From Gordius sp. MW1 (Eukaryota > Nematomorpha > Gordioida > Gordea > Gordiidae): DNA of 64,000 nucleotides. The DNA is taken from the NCBI GenBank assembly GCA_964036665.1, contig OZ038532.1:12232537-12296536 (forward strand), given 5' to 3'. Below are positions 30,780 through 42,426 of the stretch, piece by piece. A program made the translations under genes and the position numbers. Below the pieces are notes generated by a model. That model did no database searches. It was not told where the DNA came from and worked only from the letters and a program-made list of their open reading frames with translations. The number at the start of each line of letters is the position of its first letter. The first letter of the stretch is position 1.

Positions 30780-33290
30780 CCCATTGAGGACTATCGTCGT
30801 ATTTATCATACGCAAAATATACCATTTTCAGGCTATTAATTTTAAACCTCAAAGGCCTTATTATATTATCAAACGTAGTTTTTATTAAAGCTTAAACTGA
30901 GTTCTACCTTCCTGGTGGATCATTATTATTTTGTTTCCTTATTAAATGGCTTCTATAACCAATAAAAGAAAGCGTACTTTTGAAAATTTGAAAAATTCAG
31001 ACTCTTTGTAAGTATATGTTAATAAACTTCTATATAATAAACATTTAACTAATTACATTTTCATATTCTTAATCTATAAAAAATGCTTTTTAAAATGATA
31101 TATAATTTATACAATATTAAGCATATTTTCATATTTATATAAGCTTTTAAAAATTGATGTAGTAATTTTCACACTATAGGCTTTTAAATACAGAAGAAGT
31201 CCTTACACTTTTAGAATTAGATAGTACTTTATTGAGCAACGTTCAAGCCATTGAGTTAGCCCTTATTCCACCTGTTGATGGTTATGATACAGATTATGAT
31301 GAAATTTCAGAAGATGAAACTGAAGTTTTTATTAATGATCCTCATAAATTAGGACCTGGTGTATTATCAAAGAAAGCTGAGGTGCTTATAACAAACAATG
31401 ATAATGAAATAAATCACCTTGACACTGAAATGCTGTTACCATCTATAAACAAAGTGTCCACATCTAAAAAAGAAAATCCTTATAAAAAGCAAAAACTCTT
31501 AACATGGAAATCAATTAAACTTGTGCCAGAAACAAAGGAACATGCAAAACTTAAATTACAGAATTTACAAGAGAATGCTCCTAACATTTTAACTGAAATA
31601 CAAAAATCTTCTCTTACACCCTTATGGGATACTAACTTAATTGAGCTCATATGCAAAGAGAGTAAAAAATATGCCAAATATAAATATAGTGATGAAACCT
31701 TTGAAGTGACTTGTGAGGAAATGTATAAATTGCTTGGTGTTTTACTAGTATCAGGCTTCTCTAAACTACCTAAAAAACGTCTGTATTGGGAAACGCAAGC
31801 AGATGTTAATAACATAGCCATTGCGAATTGTATTTCCAGAGATCGCTTTCAAGCGATCTTCAAATATCTTCATTTTTCGGATAACACTTGCAACCTGGAA
31901 ATTGGAAGCCTGAAAAGGTCAATGTTTTGATGGATTATATGAACAAAAAATTCGAAAAATATATTGAACCTAATCCCACAATATATTCTTTAGATGAAGC
32001 CATGGAACCATACTATGGTAGGTTTCATTTAAAGCAATTTATACGTGGTAAGCCCATAAGATTTGGGTATAAGTTTTGGTGCTTGAACAAGCCCAATGGT
32101 TATTGTTGTCGTTTCAAATTATATGAAGGACGTGAGGAACGAGAACCAGGAGTACCCCTTGGTTCCGCCGTTGTAAAAAAGCTGGTTACAGGGTTTGTCC
32201 CATCAAATAGTCACATATTTATTGATAACTTTTTTAATTCTTTACCATTATTGGAAGAGTTGGCGAAAGATTCAATTCAATTAACTGGAACAATACGAGC
32301 CGACAGGATTCAAAAGGCCCCTCTCCAAGATCTAAAAAGAGCGCCTAGGGGAGCCTGGCAAGTTCTTAGGGCAAAGGATACAAATATACAATTGTATAAA
32401 TGGAATGATAATAGCCAGGTGACCCTGGCAACAAATCGAACAGATAGCCTAGCAAGTACACTCACGAAGTGCACCAGGTATAGCAGATCAGCCAAGAGTA
32501 GGATTACCATTCCTCAACCAACCCTAATCAGCGAATACAATAAGGCAATGGGGGGTGTTGACCTTTCGACCAGTTTCGTGGCTCATATCGTGTCGGAATA
32601 CGATCAAATAAATGGTATTGGCCCCTAATACGTTTTTGTCTTAACGCTGCAGTCGTTAATTCGTGGCTGTTATGCCGGGAAGTTCATAAAGGGATTCCCC
32701 TTTTAAATTTTTTGCGGAAGATTACAGTCCCTTTGCTATCTGTTCCGAACATTCCGCGATTGAGGACCGTATATCCAAGGCGTACAAGCAATGTTTATGC
32801 CGAGGTGCGGTTTGATAATCGGGAGCATTGGCTCGCAAAGAACCCCACACAAAGGAGGTGTGGCCTTTGCCATAAATCTGCGAAAATCATATGCACAAAA
32901 TGCAACATCGGTCTACATATTAATTGTTTTATTCAATATCATACTCCGTAACTTGTTAACACTCTATTTCATATTTTTGTGATTTTAAATTTTGCAATAA
33001 ATTTTTATATGACTTAAAATTAACTTGTCAATAAATAATTTATATTATAATCAGTTTTATTTCATAATTAAATAATTTTTGCTTGAGCTATTGCTTAAAA
33101 TTTGCATTTTTTATTGTAATATAAACAGCGGATTTCTATCGTATGAAATAAACGACACCTTAAAAATGGCAGTAATATATTTTTTTTTCAAATTTTTTTC
33201 TCAATATTTTCTTTTGGTGCAAAATCACTCGAGAATTCCAAATTTTACAAAAATCTGTCGAAGATCCATATGGTCCGGTCTCAATGGGGT
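30780..33290 (+). mobile_element. piggyBac transposon
   Basis: The left end CCCATTGAGGAC (30780) is inverted at the right as GTCTCAATGGGG (33279-33289). TTAA follows the right end (33291-33294) and a degraded TTAC (30777) covers the left. TTAA target sites and CCC-type ends are the piggyBac hallmark. The element carries the transposase gene at 30946-32951. It sits just downstream of the BLTP1 poly(A) signal in the same orientation. Confidence 0.75.
30946..32951 (+). pseudogene. piggyBac (PGBD-like) transposase with one intron, two frame breaks
   Basis: Exon 1 (30946-31007) starts MASITNKRKRTFENLKNSDS. A GTAAGT donor and a TATAG acceptor join it to exon 2 at 31180 in phase. Exon 2 gives an acidic N-terminus, then ISRDRFQAIFKYLHFSDNT, where a deletion shifts frame (about 31900). 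The catalytic core continues with SLDEAMEPYYGR (first Asp), HIFIDNFFNS (second) and NKAMGGVDLS (third). A second shift near 32570 leads to the last frame (SNKWYWPLIRFCLN) and the C-terminal zinc finger CGLCHKSAKIICTKCNIGLH. All motifs remain, but the ORF is broken twice, so it is a recent pseudogene. Confidence 0.88.
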
Positions 33291-33294
33291 TTAA

Positions 33295-33985
33295 AAGAAT
33301 TACCCACTAAAACTGTGCCACTATACAAATAACTAGGTTGTCCTTTTTCATTTAATGATTCTGGCCTTAATACGATGTCATCCAATTAATCAACTTTCGC
33401 ACACGATTCAGATCTAATTGAAGGGGCTTTAGAGCTGTGATCATGCTAGGAATTATCTTTAAGGCTTGATTTAGGTTCAGGGTAGGGTTAATCATTGTCG
33501 AAGTTTGGTAAAGGGTTTGGTATGAAGAGGTGTGTGTTTATTTCATGACAAATTGCGTATAACACATGTTTACGACGAGTGAAAGACATTTTTAATACAT
33601 ATTGGCAAAAAACCAATGTTTATAACAGCCATGAGTGCATTTAGTTTGGTGGTATTAAATCCTATCGTTTGATTGCGTTTGATTGCCTCTCCCTCAACAC
33701 CCACACTAGCATCTAAAAATAAGTCAGATCTATTAATAATTGGATAATAGCTATGAAGATAACAAATGTAACGTTTATGAGACTAAAAATTTTTAATGTA
33801 AGAAAAGGAGTAACACTCAGTAGGCTAAGTGGGGTCATGCGGACTCCAAGCCATTTAAAAATGCTGTGCAAAGCAAGTTAAATGATTTTTATAATTTCAT
33901 TATTTCAGTAGCTTAATAAAATTTATCTTAGAGAATCTGCAAAATTTGGCTTGTTTTTATCAAATAGTTTTTAAGATACGGAGTG
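33295..33985. other. Intergenic, nothing recognised
   Basis: This is AT-rich sequence between the piggyBac end and a decayed GGGCC-type hAT patch. No coding block, inverted repeat or known element was seen. Confidence 0.4.
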
Positions 33986-34140
33986 TTTAAGACATAGATA
34001 AGGCCCGCGGAGGCGCCTAAAAGCTCTACCCGCAATAAAACAATGGGCCGTAATCTTACTTAGCGGGCTCGGAACGGGCATAGATTACGCAAGGGCGACC
34101 AAAACCACGTTACAATTATAAAATCAATTAGATTTTTTTA
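33986..34140. repeat. GGGCC-rich hAT subterminal remnant
   Basis: The pattern GGGCCGTAATCTTACTTAGCGGGCTCGG is shared with 54600-54690 (GGGCCGTAATATAACTTTACGGGCTCGG), both followed by AAATCAATTAGAT. It looks like the end region of the same hAT family that carries TAGAGACCTGCAACGGGCC ends. Confidence 0.5.
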
Positions 34141-34273
34141 AGTTCTATAAAGTTTAAAACAAATGTGTTTTGTAATGTTATCGTTTGTAATTTATGTTTA
34201 TTGTTTTTATAATGTTCTCGTTTGTAGTTATTTGATGTTTATTATGCATAACGCATTGTGATGCAATCAATAA

Positions 34274-34985
34274 TTAATTGCTATGCAATTTATGGGCTCG
34301 TTTTTTGGTGTCCGTCCGTCCGTCCGTTACCCTTCAAGTTATTGGCGCCAGCTTTCTGCCTGAAGGTTCGTGTTCAATCCCAAGAGAGGACAATTTATTT
34401 TTTTTTAAATTAACTTAATATTTTGTTCTTGTTAATACCATTGATAATATGACTTTTTGACCGTCCGCTGGCTCCTGATTAATGGAAAAAATGACCATTA
34501 ACCAAATAAATCGAAATTTATTTTTTTCGTTTTTGAATTGGGTATATTAGGTTAACATTGATAATTACCCTATGCCCTTTCCTACAAGGGCCTATGCCTC
34601 TACTGATATGGGTCCCTGTGCCCCTACAAAAGCCTATGCCTCTACTAATTTGGGTTCGAATCCAGGCGATGGCAATTTTTTTTATTTTTTAAATTAATGT
34701 ATTGTTCTTGTTAATACCATTTAACTTTTTAAATATTTGTATAAATTTATAATTAACTAAAAATTTGGGCAGTTAATACCCCCCTATAGGCATTCTCGCC
34801 CCTTCCCACCTTTCTCGCCCCTTCCCATTTTTCTCGCCCATAAATTGCATAGCAAATATGCTACGTTTATACGGAATATAGATGAGTCGTCCCCCCTTCC
34901 CTTCCCCTCCTCCCCTTCCCCCCTCCCCTTCCCCTTCTCTTCTCCCCCTTCCCACGTTAGCCGAAGGCCCGAGTTTATATATACG
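34274..34985. mobile_element. Helentron-like HINE/DINE-1-type element, copy 1
   Basis: It opens with AATTGCTATGCAATTTATGGG followed by (TCCG)n. Near its other end is the inverse GCCCATAAATTGCATAGCAA (34837). Between them lie one tandem unit and a tRNA-like box (GGTTCGTGTTCAATCCC). After the inner repeat come a pyrimidine tract and a small hairpin (GCCGAAGGC) before CCGAGTTT. Subterminal inverted repeats, a repeat-bearing core and a 3' hairpin match the organisation of non-autonomous Helentrons (HINE/DINE-1). The class call is inference. Confidence 0.6.
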
Positions 34986-35035
34986 CTTCGTAATAATTTT
35001 TTTTGTTTCTGTAAAATAAATTATAATCTTAGAAC

Positions 35036-35137
35036 TAGAGACCTGCAACGGGCCTATTCAGGTCAGTCGGCTCGCCCGTAATTAAAATTTAAAAGCCCGG
35101 CCCGAGCCCGTTAAAATATTAAATTATAAGCCCGGGC
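35036..35137. repeat. Left end of a GGGCC-type hAT element
   Basis: TAGAGACCTGCAACGGGCC matches the end of the hAT at 16233. A possible partner end, GCCCTGCAGATCTCTA, lies at 49794-49809, but the flanks do not form a duplication, so pairing is unproven. The patch stops at GCCCGGGC, where the next hAT element begins. Confidence 0.55.
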
Positions 35138-35429
35138 TAGTGATGCGGAAAACCCGAGAAAAATCTCGGTCTCGTCTCGAAAAACCGAGACGAGAATTTG
35201 AAAAATTGAGTCGAGATCGAGACGAGAATTTTCACCTCGAGACGAGACGAGATTTTATCAGCGAGATCTCGGCTCCAATTTTTAATTGCTATGCAATTTA
35301 TGGGCTCGTTTTTTGTTGTCCGTCCGTCCGTCCGTCCGTCGTCCACCAAGTAATTTGCCCCAGACTTCTGACCTGGAGGTTCGAGTTCAAGCCCAGGAGA
35401 GGAAGTTTTTTTTTTTTAATTAAATTAAT

Positions 35430-36960
35430 ATATTGTTCTTGTTAATACCATCAATAATATGACTTTTTGACCGTCCGCTGGCTCATGACCAATGAAAAAA
35501 ACGACTATTGGCCAAATTGTGAATCGAATTTTAATTGTTTTTTTTTCATTTTTGAATTGGAATATTAGGTTAACATTGATAATTACCCTATGCCCTCCCC
35601 TAAAAGTGCCTATGCCTCTACTGATATGGGTCCCTGTGCCCCTACAAAAGCCTATGCCTCTACTGATGTGGGATCGAATCCCGGCGAATGTTCTGAAATG
35701 CTGGTTCGAATCCCGGACAGGGCAAAATTTTTATTTTTTTAAATTAAATTAATATATTGTTCTTGTTAATACCATTGATAATATGACTTTTTGACCGTCC
35801 GCTGGCTCCTGACCATTGAAAAAAAATGACCATTGGCCAAATTGTGAATCGAATTTTTTTTTTCGTTTTTGAATTGGAATATTAGGTTAACATTGATAAT
35901 TACCCTATGCCCTCCCCTACAAGGGCCTATGCCTCTACTGATATGGGTCCCTGTGCCCTTACAAAAGCCTATGCCTTTGTTAATGTGGATTCGAATCCCG
36001 GAGAGGTTAATACCATTGATAATATGACTTTTTGACCGTGCCCTGGGTACTGACTAATAGAATAAATGACCATTGGCCAAAATGTGAATCGAAATTTTTT
36101 TTCGTTTTTTTTTGACTCGTATGTATTTGTAGACCGTCTCTTGGTACTAACCAATGGAAAAAATGACCATTAGCCAAATTGTTTTTAAGTAAAGGCTAAA
36201 ATTTCAAAATGCTACTCCCAAAATCATAATAAAATACTGAACTAAATTCTTGAATATTTGATGATCAAAAAACGCTTATTGCTGAAGTGTTTTAAATCAG
36301 TGGTTCTTAACCCTTTTATACACGCGGCCCCCCCCCCAAATATCTTATAATTTTTTTGCGGCCCCCCCATTTTTTTCATAATAATCTATATTTGTTAAAT
36401 TATCTATAATATATTGATTTTCTATTATTGTTTCATTTTATTATATAATAAAAAAACATAAAACACAACTTTATTATTTCATTATCTATATAAATAACAT
36501 AAAAACTTCTACCATTCAAAAAATTAATTCATTATAAATAAAAGATACACAGATTTTTTTAATACCAGCAGGGTGTGAGTGGTTATAGCGAAAGGGCTTG
36601 TAAACAGGAGGCAAAATGTTCGAATCCCGGAGAGGACAAATTTTTTTTTTAATTAAATTAATATATGAAACAAATAATTATAATTATGATATACACGAAT
36701 AAAAAATATAAAATTGTTCTTGTTTATACCTTTGATAAAATGACTTTTTGACCGTCCGTTGACTACTAACCAATGAAAAAAATGACCATTGGCCAAATTG
36801 TGATTCGAATTTTTTTTTCCGTTTTTGAATTGGTATATTAGGTTAACATTGATAATTATCCTATGCCCTCCCCTACAAGGGCCTATGCCTCTACTGATAT
36901 GGGTCCCTGTGCCCCTACAAGAGCCTGATGTGGGTTCGAATCCCAGAGAGGGCAATTTTT
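35430..36960 (+). repeat. Tandem units inside the HINE
   Basis: Units begin near 35430, 35745, 36005 and 36715. A further unit is in copy 1 (34430). Shared blocks are TTGTTCTTGTTAATACCATT, TTGACCGTCCGCTGGCTC, GGTTAACATTGATAATTACC, ATGCCTCTACTGATATGGGT and a terminal TTCGAATCCCGGAGAGG. The unit at 36005 is shortened. Confidence 0.8.
36567..36637 (+). other. tRNA-Thr(TGT)-like pseudo-tRNA in the HINE core
   Basis: The sequence GAGTGGTTATAGCG resembles a D arm, GGGCTTGTAAACAGG an anticodon arm with TGT in the loop, and TGTTCGAATCCCGG a T arm. The order and spacing are those of a tRNA, closest to Thr(TGT). The acceptor and T stems do not pair well, so it is a pseudo-tRNA or SINE head, not a functional tRNA gene. 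Confidence 0.5.
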
Positions 36961-37495
36961 TTTTTAATTAAATGGAAAATTTGTATAAATAATTAACTAA
37001 TCATTTTGCATTTAATACCCCCCTATAGGCATTCTCGCCCCTTCCCATCTTTCTCGCCCATAAATTGCATAGCAAATATGCTACGTTTAAACGGAGTATA
37101 GATGAGTTTCGTTCCCCCTTCCCTTCCCCCTTTCTTTTCCCCCCTCCCCCTTCCCACGAGGGCCGATAGCCCGAGTTTTATTTTTAACTATCGAGACTTA
37201 ATTTAGCTAATTAAGAATTTTAATTTACTGAGATTTTCATTTAGAATATTAAATGCAAATTAATATGTATTTGAAACTCTTGTTACTGAATTTCTTACGC
37301 ACCTAATTATCCATTTCGCGCAAATTTCAAATTGTAATATAATCTTATTCAGTAGACAACAGAGTATTAGTGGCCCTTAAGGTATATGAGCAATTAATTA
37401 TGTATTTATTACTTATTCTATAGCATTGTTATATAATATTAAAATTCTAGACCTATAATGAGTTTATGCAACAAGTTCATCATCCAACTCAAAAA

Positions 37496-37720
37496 TGAGC
37501 AGGCTGCTCAAACATTTCACAGTATCCAAGGATGAATCAAATAAAATGGGGAAGTATAAATTGTGCTTTAAAGCAGTAAAAATGACTGATGGCAATACTT
37601 AAGATCTTTAACAACAACTTAAACGTTACCATCATAAGGATTACTATAACCTTTACCCTACTCAGGTTAATAAGGAATTAAACTGCCCAAAACTTTTTTT
37701 CAGCCAACCTAAATGCTTCA
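37496..37720 (+). pseudogene. BED zinc finger of hAT copy A (broken)
   Basis: The frame starts MSRLLKHFTVSKDESNKMGK and continues with a CKLCFK-like pair (first Cys changed to Tyr: KYKLCF), then an in-frame stop where copy B reads LDLQRQLKRYHHKDY. Copy B (61782-61498, minus strand) is the better preserved. The BED finger is the DNA-binding domain of hAT transposases. Confidence 0.7.
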
Positions 37721-39174
37721 GAAATCTAAGCATTTAACAGTTATTATATTCTTTCAAAAATGACTAAATAATTGTATATTTTAAACAATTAGTTGATGAG
37801 CAAAAATAATTATCCCAATTTAGCAGCAATGGCTAGAGATTTTCTGAGCACCCCTTCGATCTCAGTGCCTTCCGAAAGATTGTTTTCGAAGGCCTAGGCT
37901 ATGTATTCTCGATTCAAAGTGATAAATAACAAATCGTAAAAACGCATTTCTTAAATGTTCCATTCCCGAGCGCAATCATCGCGTTTGTTAATTTGTGTGT
38001 TATTGTTTACAAATAATAACACACTTTGCACTTCATTTTTAAATTCGCCATTTTTGTTTGTTCTAATCCATATGGTATCAAATTATTTGTACATCTATCA
38101 ACATTTTGTGGTAAGGTATGTTGATAAAAAAAATTAAATTGATGTCTATTATGACTATCTAAATGTTTTAAAGGCAAAAGCCATGAATTCTAGCCATAGA
38201 ATAGATAGACTGCTTATCAACGCACAAAATGTGTACCCTTTTTTCCGCCATCTTGACTGGCACATTGTAAAGTGGTGATCATATAGAAATTCGTAATTTT
38301 CGCAAATTAAATAATCTTAAAAAGATAAATAAAAAATATTGAATTGGGTAGATATCAAAAACAGCATTTTAAAATAAATAACAAGTTTGTTTAATTAATA
38401 TAGCGCCATCTATATTATGTATAATATTAATTTATTGACGTTCGTTCAAATTTATTATACTAGTGAGAAAGGTAAATTAACTATTATTGAACGTAACTTT
38501 GTGATAAGTTAATGAATCTATGCAAGCATATAATAAATTGTAACAATTTATAGTTTTTTAATTTAACATAACGTCTTTAGATACCTATATTATAAGTGTA
38601 TAAAGGTAACTTTGTGATTAGTTAATGAATATAAGCAAGCATATAATAAATTGTAATGCTATATTGTTTTTTAACATTTTAGTGGGGAATAAAAATAAAT
38701 AGTGAATTACAAAACTGAAGAGTGGCTTTTAATACAAAACAATAATGGATCCACAAAAATTATTCTGAAAAAAAGATAAATCGCATGATAAAAATCAAAA
38801 AAATTTTGAAGGATAATTGTTAATTGTATTTATTAACCCTTAAGAGTACTTAGGGGGTGTGAGAAACCCCACAGTATTACTTTAAAATCATATAAACAGT
38901 TTTGGATTTAGTTTGGTTTTATAGGGTCCTTATAAAGTTATTAACAAGCCTAAACTATTATGATAACCTAGCACATAAATAATTACATAATTAGGATTCA
39001 CTATTATACAAAATATTTATATAAGAATCTTTTTCAAGAAAATCTAATGTTAGTATCTTATATTCCAAAAAAACAAGCAGGTGATGTTGTCATCTTTTCA
39101 TTATGACCAAAAAATTGACCCAGATTCTGGGCCTGCTTTAAAACCAGAAATAATGCATATTTTTTATATTATTC

Positions 39175-41274
39175 TATCGTGTACCCATACACGAAGAATG
39201 AAATTAGCGTATCCGGAGATACGATGATGAAGATGTCTTCCCACACACCCCCCCCCCCCCATCTCATCTTATACAAAAAATAAAGTTAAGAGTTCAACAC
39301 GCGGTACAACTCTTTATCTTACACGTTGTACACTCATAGCGTAGACCATTATTCTTTTACATTTAATTCCTAGTACGCGTATGTTACCCCCCCCCCCCCC
39401 CGACGCGCTTATACGTTTGTGTTATTTATTTCTCCCCATATTGATTGTTTATCAACATGAATACGGATGAGTGATTTGTAGTAAGGAGATTGATACATTA
39501 ATATAATTTTGCTACGTAGTGTTAATGAAATAAAAATGTAGTGAAAATTCCTACTAATAATTACTCCCTGTGGGGAGGACAATGTAAAGCGGTAAAGTTA
39601 TCTTTATTTAGTGGCATTAAGCCCGGCCATTCCCCAAATCACCCAATTTATTCTGTAGATTAATCTGAATTAAATGCTTTAGGATCGTCCCTTTCAATTC
39701 CCCCAATTAATTCCTAAGAATTCTTTCCTTCTGAACCTTTTTATTTAAATCGTGTTCCTTCCACGAATACGATATTTGGTGTCAGATATTCTACTCACGC
39801 CCGAAGGAGGAAACCAGGAATTATTCTACAAAACGAAAATGGAAATAATTTATACAGAAAAATTAATTTGGAATTCAAATTGCCGCCCCCCCCCCTTTCT
39901 TCTGAATAGAATGGATAAAATTATTCGGATAAAATTATTCCAGGAACATCCCGTTTGCCATGAACAACCGTCACAGCGCAGGGATATTAGATAAAATTAT
40001 TCTAGTAAAACAATCAAACCAATCCATGATTCAGAAAGATTGGGAGACGGAGGAAGAAAACAATTCCTTCGAACAATTGGCTACCAAATTTAAACCGCAA
40101 ACATAATTCAGTGGAAATTCCAATATGTCTGAAAACAGATGGCAGAATTCTTCGAAAGAATGAAAATCCCGAAACTGAAAATATCAATTATGCAGAATCT
40201 TCCCCAACTAATTCTCAAGGCCTAAATTCTTAATGTGCCGCTAAAATATTATTGTAAGACAGAATTATACACTTGATTTATTTACATATATTTATTATAT
40301 GAAAATTATATTGTTAACCAATATTTAACCCCCCCCCCCCGCTGTTTCTTTGACTATTATTTGAGAGTCTGCGCTGCGCGAGAAAGGATAATTTTCAAGA
40401 TGGCAGTTTACACTCTATATTAATTATAAGTTTTGTCAAGGCTGTTGCTAGGTGAGTCACAGAGCTGGAAGAAAAATCCGTTAGTCATGACGTTGCCTTT
40501 TTATCACTGATTTTTACATATATCAGTCGTCGTGTGAGCAAAGGCCAGGGTTGATATTCAATGCCAGATGTTTGAAACTTATATTGTTAATAACGCCGCC
40601 TTGATAGTTGCACTGAGCTCTTAGAACTCTATCGAAAATACATTAAGTCTTCGACTTTTAAAAGGAAAAGATATCGTGTACCCATACACGAAGAATGAAA
40701 TTAGCGTATCCGGAGATACGATGATGAAGATGTCTTCCCACACACCCCCCCCCCCCCCCCCCCATCTCATCTTATACAAAAATTAAAGTTAAGAGTTCAA
40801 CACGCGGTACAACTCTTGATCTTACACGTTGTACACTCATAGCGTAGACCATTATTCTTTTACATTTAATTCCTAGTACGCGTATGTTACCCCCCCCCCC
40901 CGACGCGCTTATACGTTTGTGTTGTTTATTTCTCCCCATATTGATTGTTTATCAACATGAATACGGATGAGTGATTTGTAGTAAGGAGATTGATACATTA
41001 ATATAATTTTGCTACGTAGTGTTAATGAAATAAAAATGTAGTGAAAATTCCTACTAATAATTACTCCCTGTGGGGAGGACAATGTAAAGCGGTAAAGTTA
41101 TCTTTATTTAGTGGCATTAAGCCCGGCCATTCCCCAAATCACCCAATTTATTCTGTAGATTAATCTGAATTAAATGCTTTAGGATCGTCCCTTTCAATTC
41201 CCCCAATTAATTCCTAAGAATTCTTTCCTTCTGAACCTTTTTATTTAAATCGTGTTCCTTCCACGAATACGATA
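39175..41274 (+). mobile_element. Young non-autonomous LTR retrotransposon
   Basis: Two direct repeats, 39175-39774 (600 bp) and 40672-41274 (603 bp), are almost identical apart from poly-C lengths and very few substitutions. The flanks are an exact 5-bp duplication TATTC. The first LTR is followed by TTTGGTGTCAGATA, a primer-binding-site-like TGG motif, and the second is preceded by the purine tract AAAAGGAAAAGA. Internal DNA is about 900 bp and encodes no gag or pol, so this is a TRIM/LARD-type element moved in trans. The LTR termini are TATCGT...ACGATA rather than TG...CA. Confidence 0.88.
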
Positions 41275-41518
41275 TATTCAAACCTTCTTGTCCTGGAAAT
41301 TCAAAAATTGTTGGAATGGCATTTTCTCTCAATTTATCATATTTTTCTGAAGTTGGATAGTATATGTCCCTGGAATAATGATAAGAACAGATCCTAGAAT
41401 GGATTGATGGTTGGAACCCTTTTTATCTTCTAAATCAGGACTTCGTATTTTTCATTGGTAACCTAAAATTAAAAAAAAAATTATGTAAAAAAAACTTTAT
41501 AATATATTAACTATTGTT

Positions 41519-41676
41519 CATGGGCGTACGCCCCCCCCCCCCCTAATTAACGAAAAATAAAATTTTTCAATGCAAAAACATTGACAAATTAAAAAAATTT
41601 ATGTTTTGCCCCCCCTCTAAATGAACTTTTAAACGTTTGGCCCCCTACCCTAATTCAAAACCTGGGTACGCCCATG
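41519..41676. mobile_element. GGCGTAGCC MITE, copy 4
   Basis: Ends are CATGGGCGTACG and GGGTACGCCCATG, with a C run next to the left end. The interior matches copies 2 and 6 in reverse. It lies within the P/THAP-type element, right of the LTR element. Confidence 0.8.
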
Positions 41677-42426
41677 CTATTGTTAGAATATTGTTTATCC
41701 CGAGTTTTTCTATGAGAACAATACGGAACAGCACAAAATGGCATAGTTGATATACACCAATTGTGCAAGTTATAGTACCGGATAATTTGACACACAATTT
41801 ACCATATGGATATATGGCATGAGCAGTCTATGTAGTCTATGATTCTAGCATCCCTGATAATTATGAAAATTTTGTATCAAGTAACTTACAAAGCTTCCTT
41901 GTATAGAATTTAATTATTATTTTAGGTAAGAATTCTTTAAGGCAATCTCCTCTTAGAAGTACTTTATAATAACATGAGTAATTCATAAATATTTTAGGTA
42001 TTAAAGTCAATGAAAATTTTGAAGATGTAGTCATAACCAATCCCATTTCTAAAGGTATGGGCTTAAAATTATAACAAATAAATAATTTAGGTATGAACAA
42101 TAAACTACAAAATATTAATATGCCACCGCAATTCAAGAGGGGTTATGGCCATATTAGAATAGAAAGTATTACAAAATAATTTTATTTTTATTTTGCCATT
42201 TATTTAGGTAGCTCATCATTATCAAGTATCAAGCAATCCTCCTCATGGAATTCTTTTCAATTATGCACAAATATATGACACTTATTAAGAAGAAGTAATT
42301 TTATATTAGATATTTAAACAAATTTGCCCAAAAATGAGATAGCGAAGAAAACTCTACCACCTGTTCTAAATTTTAATATAATAAAAAAAATGATTATTAT
42401 ATTTATTATGGATGTTATACATATAT

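Larger units (their letters stand above)
35281..37178. mobile_element. Helentron-like HINE copy 2 with tandem tRNA-boxed units
   Basis: It starts AATTGCTATGCAATTTATGGG plus (TCCG)n. The subterminal inverse GCCCATAAATTGCATAGCA lies at 37057, then a CCCTTCCC tract and a hairpin GGGCCGATAGCCC before GAGTTT. It sits in an oligo-T site of hAT copy A, exactly where copy B is uninterrupted (AATTTTT/ATTTTTAAC). The core holds four to five units of about 300 bp, each with GACTTTTTGACCGTCCGCTGG and a final GGTTCGAATCCCGG box. It is non-coding. A Helentron origin is inferred from structure. Confidence 0.65.
38195..41841. mobile_element. P/THAP-type element copy 2, carrying an LTR element
   Basis: Ends are CATAGAATAGATAGACTGCT and AGCAGTCTATGTAGTCTATG, with an exact 8-bp target duplication ATTCTAGC (38187-38194 and 41842-41849). 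Removing it restores the left arm of the MULE-like element. Excluding the LTR element it is about 1.5 kb of AT-rich DNA without an intact transposase. A GGCGTAGCC MITE (41519-41676) also lies in it. Confidence 0.88.

Noticed and set aside
34363-36960. GGTTCGAATCCC boxes as tRNA genes
   Set aside because: Only T-arm-like boxes recur in tandem units. The one fuller tRNA-like stretch (36567-36637) lacks a paired acceptor stem, so these are transposon-borne pseudo-tRNA sequences.
38195-41841. Two 600-bp direct repeats taken as a local duplication or assembly error
   Set aside because: The 5-bp target duplication, primer-binding-like site and purine tract show a genuine LTR element.
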